A stretch of DNA of 60,352 bases, from positions 1-60,352 of the forward strand of contig JAHJQK010000073.1 of assembly GCA_018819135.1 (NCBI GenBank). Reading direction: 5' to 3'. The translations under genes and the position numbers were made by a program. This stretch comes from Pseudomonadota bacterium (GTDB lineage Bacteria; Desulfobacterota; SM23-61). Under the pieces are notes generated by a model. That model was not told where the DNA came from and did not search any database. It worked only from the letters and a program-made list of their open reading frames with translations. This document shows, piece after piece, positions 1 to 8,705 of this stretch (its first letter is position 1; every line of letters begins with the position of its first letter).

Positions 1-690
1 ATCCGGTTACCCGCATAAATGCAAAACTCGGTTCTGACGGTCGGCTAACTTTGTCAGGCTGGCTTTTCAACCAACTGGATTCTCCAGACTTTGCCTGGCG
101 CACTAAGAACTCGCTTTGGGGTGGCTTGAATATACAAAAAAGGGAATTGTGTGTCAAGGGAATTTTAGCACAAGATCTTGGGTTTGTTTGGGGGGCTTTT
201 CAGCGGGGATTCGGGGGATTTTAGGGGTAGAGGTGGGGAGGGGGTGTTTGCAACGATTTGGCGAGGCCCGTCAGGCATTTTTGAGGCTCATCGGGGCACA
301 CCGGTTCCTCCCGCCCCGTATTCCTGATCTTTACGACGGGATGTAAGCGTTCCAGGGATAGTTAGGATAACGATAGAGGTGACAATTACCAAGAGAAAGC
401 ATGCATAATGTTCTTGGATGTTACCGCCGATAAAATTCGCCCCCTTATCACCGATTCGGATTGCCCCCTCATGATGGAAAATGGGGGGCAAGCGCACAAA
501 GGTAGGGAGAAGCTAGGGAGGGATGGAACAGAGTGGTGTGTCCCATCGCCGCAGCAGCAGGCAAGGAGAATGGGGCGCGTCTTGGGTCGCGGTAGGGACG
601 CCGGTTGCCCGCCTCTGGCGACCCGGTACGAGGAGGATCAATTCTCCTCGTCTACCTTACCAACATTGATTGAAAGGGAAAATTTTTTTC
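1..690. other. Stretch without a convincing gene
   Basis: No reading frame here has a recognisable protein motif together with a ribosome binding site. The frame starting at base 3 stays open to about 222 but resembles nothing I know and has no start; it could be the worn end of a gene lying to the left. Bases 628-651 form a perfect 8-bp hairpin (ACGAGGAG, 8-base loop, CTCCTCGT) that may end an upstream transcript, although no T run follows it. Confidence 0.5.
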
Positions 691-707
691 TTAAAAAGAT
701 ATTTATC

Positions 708-736
708 TTGACAAATTCTTGTTATAAATTTATAAA
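708..736 (+). promoter_or_regulatory. Strong sigma-70 type promoter
   Basis: A perfect -35 box TTGACA (708-713) is separated by exactly 17 bases from TATAAA (731-736). It points toward the GntR-type regulator and leaves a leader of about 250 bases that holds the inverted repeats annotated next. The surrounding DNA is AT-rich, as expected for a promoter. Confidence 0.75.
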
Positions 737-791
737 GTAATAACAATTGAGATCATCTCTCCTACAAAATTTATGAGAGGTGGTTCCTGAG

Positions 792-913
792 TTGGTGAGA
801 TCAATCGAAAATTGGATGCCAATTTCTAAATATTTCACCAATGGCAAATTCATTCCTTTTGAGGGTTATACCAATTTAAGAAATTTCTTTATTTTCACCA
901 AAGGATTGGTAAA
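792..913. promoter_or_regulatory. Cluster of TTGGTGA/TCACCAA inverted repeats, probable operators
   Basis: Related short motifs recur in the leader of the regulator gene. TTGGTGA occurs at 792-798 and its reverse complement TCACCAA at 835-841. ATTGG-ATG-CCAAT (811-823) is a perfect inverted repeat. TTCACCAA-AGGA-TTGGTAAA (894-913) is a near-perfect 8+4+8 palindrome. GGTTATACC lies around 864-872. GntR/HutC regulators bind short palindromes near their own genes, so autoregulation is the simplest reading. That is inference; the repeats themselves are directly visible. Confidence 0.55.
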
Positions 914-991
914 AACCATAACAGGACAAGAAAATATGAGGCCTTGATTTTTAAGGGTCCCAAACCTTGTTTAAAAGGTCAAGTGGTTTCC

Positions 992-1720
992 ATGGCTCTT
1001 ACTCCTTTATATTTTCAAGTAGAAAAGAGACTACGGGATAAAATTTCCAACGGGGAGTTCGACAAAGATGATGGGATACTGCCCAACGAAGAGCAATTAT
1101 GTCGTACCTTTGGGGTTAGTCGAATAACCATTCGGAAAGCTTTAAGCGAGTTAGCCTTCGATGGCATCATAACTCGAAAACCCGGAAAGGGGACTTTCGT
1201 CCTGCCGCAAAATACCAGAATTTTTTCCATGCGATTGATTGGAAGTTTTGATGAATTGGTAACCCATGGCATTCAGACAAAAATGAAGTTACTGAATCAA
1301 AAGATCATCGATGCTCCTTCCGATGTCCAGGATAAATTGAACCTTGGTGACGATAAAAAGGTTTTTTTCTATGAAGGCTTGCGCCAAATGGGTAAAAAAC
1401 CCTATTCCTTTTTTAGTGCCTATGTCCCAAGGAGCATTGGTAAATTTTTTACCAGCGCAGATTTGAAAGGTAAAAAAACCATCTTCCGGTTGATCGAGGA
1501 ATCAACAGGGAACCAGATATTAGAAGCAGACCAATCCATAACTGCCTCAGTAGTGAGTAAGGAAATTGCCAAGCATCTCAAAATGGAAATCGGCACCCCC
1601 ATTCTTTTAGTGCAGAGAATTTATTTCTCCCAAGAAAGAAAACCCTTGGAATTGTCCATTAGTTACTTTCGGCCAGATCTCTCCCAATACAGGATTAGAC
1701 TGGTCGGAAGAAAACTTTAA
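992..1720 (+). CDS. GntR/HutC-family transcriptional regulator with UTRA domain
   Basis: A 242-residue regulator. Residues about 5-70 form a winged helix-turn-helix of the GntR type (LPNEEQLCRTFGVSRITIRK, then a wing with KPGKGTFV). Residues about 85-240 match the UTRA effector-binding domain of the HutC subfamily, which senses small metabolites. I prefer ATG 992 because the protein then begins MALTPLYFQV, as family members do; a TTG at 944 in the same frame has GAGG only two bases away and would add 16 atypical residues. The gene lies behind a strong promoter and a cluster of palindromes and ahead of a same-strand catabolic gene set, so it probably controls that set. The effector is unknown, but an organic acid from the downstream pathway is a reasonable guess. 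Confidence 0.88.
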   Translation: MALTPLYFQVEKRLRDKISNGEFDKDDGILPNEEQLCRTFGVSRITIRKALSELAFDGIITRKPGKGTFVLPQNTRIFSMRLIGSFDELVTHGIQTKMKLLNQKIIDAPSDVQDKLNLGDDKKVFFYEGLRQMGKKPYSFFSAYVPRSIGKFFTSADLKGKKTIFRLIEESTGNQILEADQSITASVVSKEIAKHLKMEIGTPILLVQRIYFSQERKPLELSISYFRPDLSQYRIRLVGRKL

Positions 1721-2219
1721 TCGTGGCTCTTTATAAAAATATTTAGAAAGGAGGAGCATTTGCTACTTCGGGCAAGAACCTTTTTCCAACTATTGATTCA
1801 ATAATAAAAGGGGGGGCCCTCAAGTGGGGAGGAGTGAGTTCATGGAGGGGGAAGGGTATCCAATGATCAAATCAAGATCATCGTTTGTGGCCAGTCGGTG
1901 CCCCAGGATATAATGCCTAAAGAATGGGTCGGTGGTAGAGATCTGGGGGGTCAGGTATGGGATTTGGGGAGATTTGTTTGAGATAATACCTTCCCGTATT
2001 GCAAAGGCCAGAGAGCGCAAAGTACAAGCCGGTTCTGCCCCGAGGGGTGATAAATGAGGGGTAGAAACAAAAGCTATGAAGAAAGGAGGGTTGGTTGAGG
2101 TTAGCTTTCTGGGCATGGGGATTATTTCAAGATTAGGAGGAGGTGAGGAAAGGTTTTCCCCTTAAAGAATACAAACAGTTGATCGTAAGGTTATCAAATT
2201 CGTATCTAAATAAAAAATT
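1721..2219. other. Intergenic stretch, no gene seen
   Basis: About 500 bases between the regulator and the flavoprotein. A GGAGG-like site at 1749-1755 precedes only a very short frame. Open frames on the minus strand lack both motifs and ribosome binding sites. A promoter for the catabolic genes is expected here, but I see no clean -35/-10 pair. Confidence 0.4.
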
Positions 2220-2230
2220 GGAGGTGAAGT

Positions 2231-3838
2231 ATGGCAACAAATGAAATTATCCATAAACTCCCCAAATGGGATAAGGAAGCGGATGTCGTCATTGTCGGTT
2301 ATGGGGGGGCTGGGGCTGTATCGGCGATTACCGCCCATGATGATGGGGCCAAGGTGCTGATCCTGGAGAAGCTCCCCCCTGATGTGGTCGATAAGGATGG
2401 CCGCGTCGTCGAAGTAAAGCATCACCCCAGCAGCAGGATGACGGCGGCGCTGATTTACACGCCAGCAAATGCCAAAGATGCTTTTGCGTATCAAAAAAGA
2501 ATGAATGAGCTCTACGGCTATGATGATGTCCCCGACGACATGCTGCAAACGTGGGCCGAAATGATTGTCCAGAACTTTGATTGGCTCAAGACCCTCAAGG
2601 GGAGTGAAATCTTCGAGATTCATAATACCGGAGAGGGAAGTTTGGAAAATCCCGTGGGCCCTCTGGGAAGGCCGGAATTTCCAGAGTTTTCGGGTTCCAA
2701 GGCGTCCAGGCATATCTGTAATCCCCAATCCGGCTGGGGATGGTTTGGTTGTCTGGCCCAAAATGTAGCTGACCGGGGGATAGAGGTTTTATACGGCACT
2801 CCGGCCAAAGAACTCGTTCAGAACCCAAATACGAAGGAAATCCTGGGGGTGATCGCGGAAAGGGATGGGAAAGAAATCGCCATTAAAGCGAAGAGGGCAG
2901 TGGTGTTGACCTGCGGGGGTTTTGAGTATGACATGGAGATGCAGAGCAGCTATCTCAGGGTTTGGCCATTTAGATTCTATGGCAATCCGGGGAATACTGG
3001 AGATGGGATCCGGATGGCTCTCAATGTGGGGGCGAAGCTCTGGCATATGAACAACATATCCGGAAGGATAACGGCGTGGTGGCCGGATTATCCCATCGCC
3101 TTCACCATTCTCCCCTGGGGTTGGGAAAGACGGAATAAACTATATGGTTATATAGACCGCGATGGCAAGAGAACCAAGGATTTCAAGTCAGCTTTTTCAT
3201 TCATTCTGGTGGATAAGCACGGTCAAAGGTTCGCCAACGAGGTCTACCGGGGACACACCTTTTATTGGGAGGTGGTGCGCTTCGATACGGAGAAGGCTGA
3301 GTTTCCCCGCATTCCCTGCCATCTCATCTTCGACGAGAAGACGCGCACCTCGTGCCGCATGGCCACCACTGCCGGAGCGCCCGGGCCGATCAAGCTTTAC
3401 GAGTGGAGTGATGACAACAGCAAAGAGATTGAGAGGGGCTGGATAAAGAAAGGGACCACGCTGAGGGAGCTTGCGGGGAATATCGATGTTCCCGCAGATG
3501 CCTTGGAAAAGACGGTGGCCAGGTTCAACCAGTATTGTAAAGAGAAGAAAGACCCGGATTTTGAGAGACGGCCGGGATTTATGGTTCCCCTGGATACGCC
3601 GCCGTATTATGAAATAAACATGTGGCCGGGGGGTCCGAATACTCAGGGGGGGCCGAAGAGAGACAAGGATGCCCGGGTGCTGAATGTGGGGGATAGACCG
3701 ATACCCAAGCTTTACAGTGCGGGAGAGCTTGGTTCTATCTACGGTTTCCTCTACGAAGGCGGAGGCAACACCTCGGAGTGCATTGCCTTCGGCAGAATCG
3801 CCGGGAAGAACGCGGCGGCCGAAAAGCCTTGGGAGTAG
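2231..3838 (+). CDS. FAD-dependent oxidoreductase, fumarate reductase / ketosteroid dehydrogenase flavoprotein family
   Basis: A 535-residue soluble flavoprotein. Residues 18-48 are a Rossmann FAD-binding fold with the GYGGAG fingerprint and an acidic end of the second strand (ILEK). The C-terminus (AGELGSIYGFLYEGGGN, then FGRIAGKNAA) is the second FAD-contact region of the FAD_binding_2 family. There is no signal peptide, heme motif or membrane helix, so it is cytoplasmic and lacks the cytochrome domain of flavocytochrome c. GGAGGTG at 2220-2226 sets the start. Family members reduce an activated C=C bond or dehydrogenate it; fumarate, urocanate and ketosteroids are known substrates of relatives. 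Being first in a row of acid-metabolising genes, it may reduce or oxidise an unsaturated dicarboxylic acid. The substrate cannot be read from the sequence. Confidence 0.85.
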   Translation: MATNEIIHKLPKWDKEADVVIVGYGGAGAVSAITAHDDGAKVLILEKLPPDVVDKDGRVVEVKHHPSSRMTAALIYTPANAKDAFAYQKRMNELYGYDDVPDDMLQTWAEMIVQNFDWLKTLKGSEIFEIHNTGEGSLENPVGPLGRPEFPEFSGSKASRHICNPQSGWGWFGCLAQNVADRGIEVLYGTPAKELVQNPNTKEILGVIAERDGKEIAIKAKRAVVLTCGGFEYDMEMQSSYLRVWPFRFYGNPGNTGDGIRMALNVGAKLWHMNNISGRITAWWPDYPIAFTILPWGWERRNKLYGYIDRDGKRTKDFKSAFSFILVDKHGQRFANEVYRGHTFYWEVVRFDTEKAEFPRIPCHLIFDEKTRTSCRMATTAGAPGPIKLYEWSDDNSKEIERGWIKKGTTLRELAGNIDVPADALEKTVARFNQYCKEKKDPDFERRPGFMVPLDTPPYYEINMWPGGPNTQGGPKRDKDARVLNVGDRPIPKLYSAGELGSIYGFLYEGGGNTSECIAFGRIAGKNAAAEKPWE

Positions 3839-4127
3839 GAATGTTTGCCCTTGAGCGAGGGGCAACCTGTGGAGGAGATGCCCTTCGCTCTTGGGTCTCG
3901 GTCTATGAAGCCCATGGGCCGGATGGCATACTTTGCGTTTTGTTCATAGCGCAAAAGTTGTGAATAGCGCTTTTGGAATAAACATGGTTTTAGTCCTAGC
4001 CAAAGATATTTGAAATTTCCATCCGATCCCCTCCCCCTTTGGAAGGGGAGATTTTAGGGATATTATTAAAGTCTGAGAAGAAAATTCTCAGATTGAAAGA
4101 TGTAAGAATCTAAGGAGGTAGCCTGTT

Positions 4128-5390
4128 ATGGGTATGACAATGGCGGAAAAGATACTGGCCGATCATTCAGGAAAGAAAGAGGTCAAGGCCGGTGAGTATG
4201 TTTGGGCCCGCATTGACGGAACCGCTCTTTCCAGCAGCAGCTTCAGGCGGTTGGAGGAGTATGGGGTGAAGAAAGTTTTTGACCCAGACCGCATATACGC
4301 GGTAGAGGATCACTTAGCTCCTCCCCCTACTGTAGCGGCGGCCAACAGTATGGTGGAAATGCGGCGGGCGGTTCAGAAGTACGGCATCAAAAACTTCTTC
4401 GAGTATGGCCGTCATGGCGTCCTGCACGAGATTTATCCCCAATATGGCTACGTATCGCCGGGGGACCTGATCGCCAGCGTGGACTCCCACACCACCAGCT
4501 ACGGGTGTTTCAATGCAGCCTCCTGCCCCATTAACGAAGAGGCGGTCTATGTCTTCGCCAAGGGCCAGTTGTGGTTTCGTGTGCCTCCCAGCATCAAATT
4601 CGTTCTTACCGGCAAATACCCGGGACCGGAGAAATTCGTAGTGGGCAAAGACATTATCCTACGTATCGCCGCTGAACATGGTACGGAAGTGGGCCTTTAT
4701 AAATCCATAGAGTTTGAAGGTCCGGTGGTCCATGAAATGAGCATAGATGGCCGGTTTACCATTGCCAACATGGGGGTAGAAGTTGGGGCTAAGTTCGCCA
4801 TCTTTCCCTGCGATGGCAAAACACTGAAATATCTGGAGGGTAAGATGAAACGTCCGCCCCATCCTGTTTCTGCGGACCCCGATGCGGTCTATGAGAAGGT
4901 TTACCCCCTGGATGTAACCGACATGCCGCCCTACGTGGCTCGCCCCCATGATCCCGGCAATGGGGCGCCGGTGACCGAGGTGGAGGCTGAGAAGATCAAA
5001 GTGGATCAGGGGTTTATCGGTTCGTGCACCAATGGGCGCATGGAAGATTTTCGCATGGCGGCGAAGATTCTCAAGGGGAGGAAAGTGCACCCCGAGGTGC
5101 GCCTGATCGCGACTCCTGCCTCCCAACTGATATGGCACCAATGTCTGAAGGAGGGCATCTGGGAAATTTTCATGGAGGCGGGGGCTTTGGTGACTCATTC
5201 CACCTGTGGGGTTTGTTTTGGGGGTCACCTGGGGCTCATTGGCGATGGAGAAGTGAGTATTTCGGCGACCAACCGCAATTTTCTGGGGCGGCAGGGGAGC
5301 TCCAAAGCGTTTGTTTACCTGGCAAACCCGGCAACGGTGGCAGCCTCAGCGGTGGAAGGTTATATCACCGATCCCCGGAAGTTCCTGTAG
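4128..5390 (+). CDS. Aconitase / 3-isopropylmalate dehydratase-like large subunit
   Basis: A 420-residue protein, the usual length of the separate large subunit of LeuC/homoaconitase/dimethylmalate-dehydratase enzymes. Three cysteines in the right context for the [4Fe-4S] cluster are present: C300 in IGSCTNGR, and C360 and C363 in STCGVCFGG. The DSHTT motif at 119-123 is kept, but the following stretch reads SYGCFNA where most relatives have a GAxGA pattern, so this is a divergent subfamily. AAGGAGG lies nine bases before ATG 4128. It should work with the small subunit at 5570, adding or removing water from a hydroxy di- or tricarboxylic acid. The lyase that follows argues against a leucine-biosynthesis role: no leuA or leuB is nearby. 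Confidence 0.9.
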   Translation: MGMTMAEKILADHSGKKEVKAGEYVWARIDGTALSSSSFRRLEEYGVKKVFDPDRIYAVEDHLAPPPTVAAANSMVEMRRAVQKYGIKNFFEYGRHGVLHEIYPQYGYVSPGDLIASVDSHTTSYGCFNAASCPINEEAVYVFAKGQLWFRVPPSIKFVLTGKYPGPEKFVVGKDIILRIAAEHGTEVGLYKSIEFEGPVVHEMSIDGRFTIANMGVEVGAKFAIFPCDGKTLKYLEGKMKRPPHPVSADPDAVYEKVYPLDVTDMPPYVARPHDPGNGAPVTEVEAEKIKVDQGFIGSCTNGRMEDFRMAAKILKGRKVHPEVRLIATPASQLIWHQCLKEGIWEIFMEAGALVTHSTCGVCFGGHLGLIGDGEVSISATNRNFLGRQGSSKAFVYLANPATVAASAVEGYITDPRKFL

Positions 5391-5455
5391 TTTCTCCCCC
5401 TCACCTTTTCCCTCTTCCCCGCAAAAGGGGGGAGAGGAGGGGGTTGCGGGAGAAA
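5391..5455. repeat. GC-rich palindromic intergenic repeat
   Basis: Nested inverted repeat between the two dehydratase subunit genes. The outer arms are TTTCTCCC (5391-5398) and GGGAGAAA (5448-5455); the inner arms are CCCTCTTCCCC (5410-5420) and GGGGGGAGAGG (5427-5437). It has the look of the CTCACC/GGGGAGAGG repeat found between genes in many deltaproteobacteria. A shorter relative (CTCCCC at 4031-4036 with GGGGAG at 4045-4050) precedes the large-subunit gene. It may stabilise or attenuate the transcript between the subunits. Confidence 0.6.
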
Positions 5456-5569
5456 TCTCATGGATATTGTGGTGAAGGGGCAAGAAGGAAATTCCGATCC
5501 AATCCAATTATTGAGGACCTTCCATCTCCAGGTAGACGGAAAGGGAATTAATCATGATGAGGAGGAGTT

Positions 5570-6085
5570 ATGATCTTCACGGGCAGAGTTTGGATGTTTG
5601 GAGACAACATTAACACAGACTTGATGATGCCTGGCTCTCAGGTGCTATCCCAGCCTGGCATTTCTGATAAGGAGGCGGCCCGATATTGCATGTCTGCGAA
5701 TCGGCCGGGTTGGGCAGAGCAGGTGAAGGAGGGAGATATCATCATTGCGGGGCGCAACTGGGGATGTGGATCCTCCCGTCCGGCGGCCCGGCTGTTTAAG
5801 GCCCTAGGGATCGGCGTAATCCTAGCCGATTCCATGTCCCGATTGTTTTTCCGAAATTCGGTAAACATCGGCCTGCCGGTCCTCATCTGCGCCGCTTGCT
5901 CGGCGGCCTTCGAGGAAGGAGATCAGGCTCGAGTGGACATGGAGACTGGGAAGGTCACTAACCTCACCAAAGGAAAGACCATCCAGGGTGAGGCCCTCGC
6001 GGCAGATAGCCCGCCGGCCCAAATCCTTAAGGCAGGGGGTTTAAGGAAACTTTTACAAAAAGAGCTGGCCGAAGAGGGTGCCTAA
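5570..6085 (+). CDS. Aconitase / 3-isopropylmalate dehydratase-like small subunit
   Basis: A 171-residue swivel-domain subunit. It opens with a GDNINTDL motif and contains GRNWGCGSSRPAA followed by ILADSMSRLFFRN, both hallmarks of LeuD-type small subunits that complete the active site of the large subunit. The length is typical. AGGAGGAG precedes ATG 5570. It lies 179 bases after the large-subunit gene, with a GC-rich palindrome between them. Together with the protein encoded at 4128 it should form a heteromeric Fe-S hydro-lyase. Isopropylmalate, citraconate/citramalate and 2,3-dimethylmalate are substrates of characterised relatives; which applies here is not known. Confidence 0.9.
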   Translation: MIFTGRVWMFGDNINTDLMMPGSQVLSQPGISDKEAARYCMSANRPGWAEQVKEGDIIIAGRNWGCGSSRPAARLFKALGIGVILADSMSRLFFRNSVNIGLPVLICAACSAAFEEGDQARVDMETGKVTNLTKGKTIQGEALAADSPPAQILKAGGLRKLLQKELAEEGA

Positions 6086-6185
6086 AACTTTCCCATCAGA
6101 CAATATGAACCAACCGACTCATTCTTTAGGGTCCACCTATGATACCTATGCTGCCGAACGGCGTATAGAAGGGAGAGGTTAAAAG

Positions 6186-7046
6186 ATGAAACCAACAACT
6201 AAACTCAGGGAAATGATGGAGAAGGGCATGGTGATGGCTCCTTTTTGCTTGAACGCTTACCATGCTAAGATCGCCCAGTTGGTAGGCTTCCGGGCGATAT
6301 ATATGACCGGGTTCGGGACTGCTGCGGAGCGCGGCTTTCCAGATGTGGGTTTAATTACTCAAACGGAAATCGTTCAGAACGCCAAATACATCTGTAGCGC
6401 CGTTGATCTTCCGGTTATTTGTGATGCCGACACGGGTTATGGGAACGCAATCAATGTGTTGCGCACCGTCAGGGAATATGAAGCCGTAGGGGCTGCGGCG
6501 ATCCATTTAGAAGACCAGGTCTTCCCCAAGAAGTGCGGTTTCTTCGCGGGCAAGCAGGTCATCCCCATGGAGGAGCATGTGCAGAAAATAAAAGCGGCCC
6601 TCGACGCGCGGCAGGATAAGGACTTCGTGATCATCGCCCGCTGCGATGCTTTGGCGGTGAACGGCTGGGAGGACACGATTCGTCGTTGTCGGGCCTATTA
6701 TGAGGCGGGGGCGGATGTGGTTTTTGTGGATGGGATCAAGACAATGGACGATCTCAAGACGTATGCCCGTGAGCTTAAGGCTCTGCCTCGCCTTTACAAT
6801 GGGGGGCGTTTGGTGCGGGCGACCCCCCAAGAATTGGCTGAGATGGGCTTCAAAATCACCATCACGGGTGGCACCAATCAAGTGGTCTTTGTATCCATCA
6901 AGAAGGCCTTCCAGGAACTGCTAAAAACGGGGCTCGTCTCCCCGGAACTGATGGGAGATGCCAAGGACCATGAGGAACTGCTTAGCATGTTGGGGTTGCC
7001 GAAGATCTACGAGATGGAACAGAAATACGCGGTTCCCGGCTCTTAG
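6186..7046 (+). CDS. Isocitrate lyase / PEP mutase superfamily C-C lyase
   Basis: A 286-residue TIM-barrel enzyme of the superfamily that includes methylisocitrate lyase, 2,3-dimethylmalate lyase, oxaloacetate decarboxylase and phosphonate enzymes. Metal and substrate elements are visible: D80 and D82 in CDADTGYG, E109 and D110 in HLEDQ, and the catalytic-loop cysteine C117 in PKKCGFF. The cysteine indicates a lyase acting on a 2-hydroxy or 2-alkyl malate-type acid rather than a phosphonomutase. Oddly, the residue after CG is phenylalanine where lyases usually carry histidine (KKCGH or KRCGH). The gene follows the dehydratase subunits, so the two activities probably act in sequence: the dehydratase makes the hydroxy acid and this enzyme cleaves it, possibly to pyruvate plus a short acid. 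Specificity is not determined. Confidence 0.88.
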   Translation: MKPTTKLREMMEKGMVMAPFCLNAYHAKIAQLVGFRAIYMTGFGTAAERGFPDVGLITQTEIVQNAKYICSAVDLPVICDADTGYGNAINVLRTVREYEAVGAAAIHLEDQVFPKKCGFFAGKQVIPMEEHVQKIKAALDARQDKDFVIIARCDALAVNGWEDTIRRCRAYYEAGADVVFVDGIKTMDDLKTYARELKALPRLYNGGRLVRATPQELAEMGFKITITGGTNQVVFVSIKKAFQELLKTGLVSPELMGDAKDHEELLSMLGLPKIYEMEQKYAVPGS

Positions 7047-7225
7047 GCCTAACCGTAGAGTCTGAGGTGGGCTGCAGGCCCTTTTCAAAGACGGGAGATG
7101 AGTTTCAATCATCTGGCTGCGAAAACCGCAGGAGAGGTCCTGGCGAGGGCAGAAATACTTGATGTCCTAAACAAAGGGGGCATCGTCCCCCTGCTCAAGG
7201 GAATGTTTGGAAAAGGAGGAAGAGG

Positions 7226-8593
7226 ATGGAGATTGGCAAAAAAATAAGCGAATTCTTGGTCAAGACGAACTTCCAGGACCTCCCCCGGGAAGCTGTGACG
7301 GCCATGAAAAGGGCTATGCTCGATACTCTGGGGGTGACTTTCGCCGGATCTACAGAACCCGCGGGTAAGATCCTCACCGGTTTCGTGAAAAAATTTGAAA
7401 GCAAGCCGGTTTGTGGGGTCATCGGGGGCAAAATTCGAACATCGTCTCCCAATGCCGCCCTGGCCAACGGCACCATGGCCCATGCTTTGGATTATGACGA
7501 CACCGGGGCTGGGTGTCAGGGGCACCCCAGCGTTCCCCTTATGCCAACCGTTCTGGCTCTGGGGGAGGAGTTGGGCTGTTCGGGAAAGGAGATTATCACC
7601 GCCTATGTGCTAGGTGCCGAAGTATGGTCCAAGATCGCCTCCCAGATGCCGATGCTACACCTCAAAGGATGGCATCCCACAGCAGTATTTGGCACTCTGG
7701 GAGCTGCGGCCGCAGCCGCCAAGCTGTTAAAGCTGGAATCAGACCAGACCATGATGGCTTTAGGTCTGGCCGGATCCCAGGCTGCTGGTCTCGGGCAGAA
7801 CTTTGGAACCATGACCAAACCGTTCCACGCTGGAAACGCAGCCAGGAGCGGGATCGTTGCGGCCCTGCTGGTAAAGGAAGGTTTCACCGCCACCCAGGAA
7901 ATCCTGGGAGGTCATTTGGGATTTCCCATGGCCTTCTTTGGGGGGCAAAAGGTCGAAGTGGCCCGCATGGCCGATAACCTGGGCAAACCTTTTGCCGTGG
8001 TATCTCCAGGAATTAACGTGAAGAAGTTCCCCTCCTGCTACCTAACTCATCGGGCCATCGATGCCTTGTTGCATCTCATCAAGGAACACGACTTGAAGCC
8101 GGGAGAGATCGAGGATGTCGATTGCCAGGTTCCTCCTCGTGCCGTCAAAATCCTTTTTTACAATGCGCCCAGCAACGGGCTGCAGGGCAAGTTCAGCATG
8201 CCCTTCTGCCTGGCGGTCGCTCTTATGGACCGCAAGGTGGGCCTGGCCCAGGTAACGGATGAGAAGGTAAAAGACCCGGTTATCCAAGAGCTGGAACGTA
8301 AGATCAAGATGCGCAGCTACCCCGATGCCGATGAAAAGGAAAACGGCGAAAATCGTCCGGACGTAGTCATAGTGAGGCTGAAGAACGGGAAGGAATACTC
8401 TCATGGGGTGCTGAGGGCCAAAGGCCATGCCGATGCGCCCTTGACCTGGGACGAGCTGCTGGAGAAGTACCGCGAGTGCGCCCGCCTGGTTCTGGATGAC
8501 AAAGGTGTGGAACGGACGATCGAGCTGATGGGCAGCCTGGAAAAGCTCCCGAACATCAAGGAGCTGATGAATATTGCCACGGGGAGCGGCTGA
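7226..8593 (+). CDS. MmgE/PrpD family protein (2-methylcitrate dehydratase-like)
   Basis: A 455-residue protein of the MmgE/PrpD fold, the usual length. The N-terminal helical domain carries HALDYDDTGAG (residues about 91-101), the conserved family signature, and GWHPTAVFG follows around residue 150. Relatives include 2-methylcitrate dehydratase, aconitate decarboxylase and iminodisuccinate epimerase, so the family alone does not fix the reaction. AAAGGAGGAAGAGG precedes ATG 7226. Its place after an aconitase-type hydratase and a methylisocitrate-lyase-type enzyme recalls a methylcitrate cycle, but no citrate synthase is present, so a related C5-C7 branched-acid route is more likely. An inverted repeat about 110 bases after the stop may end the transcript. 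Confidence 0.9.
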   Translation: MEIGKKISEFLVKTNFQDLPREAVTAMKRAMLDTLGVTFAGSTEPAGKILTGFVKKFESKPVCGVIGGKIRTSSPNAALANGTMAHALDYDDTGAGCQGHPSVPLMPTVLALGEELGCSGKEIITAYVLGAEVWSKIASQMPMLHLKGWHPTAVFGTLGAAAAAAKLLKLESDQTMMALGLAGSQAAGLGQNFGTMTKPFHAGNAARSGIVAALLVKEGFTATQEILGGHLGFPMAFFGGQKVEVARMADNLGKPFAVVSPGINVKKFPSCYLTHRAIDALLHLIKEHDLKPGEIEDVDCQVPPRAVKILFYNAPSNGLQGKFSMPFCLAVALMDRKVGLAQVTDEKVKDPVIQELERKIKMRSYPDADEKENGENRPDVVIVRLKNGKEYSHGVLRAKGHADAPLTWDELLEKYRECARLVLDDKGVERTIELMGSLEKLPNIKELMNIATGSG

Positions 8594-8705
8594 GCCAACA
8601 TCCCTGCAACCGGATGAGAGATCCGGTTCCTGGCCAAGAACTCTTCGAAGAAGCTTTCAGATTTTTCCAAGAGGCACTTCTGGGCCCAGACAGAAGTTGC
8701 TGGAA

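Noticed and set aside
408-740. Plus-strand open frame of 110 codons before the regulator
   Set aside because: Its end covers the TTGACA/TATAAA promoter, it has no ribosome binding site and its translation is proline/arginine-rich without motifs.
1820-2116. Minus-strand frame of 98 codons upstream of the flavoprotein
   Set aside because: No ribosome binding site and no recognisable motif; it lies in what should be the promoter region of the catabolic genes.
3197-3865. Minus-strand frame of 222 codons inside the flavoprotein gene
   Set aside because: It is a shadow of the strong coding frame on the plus strand and shows no protein motif.
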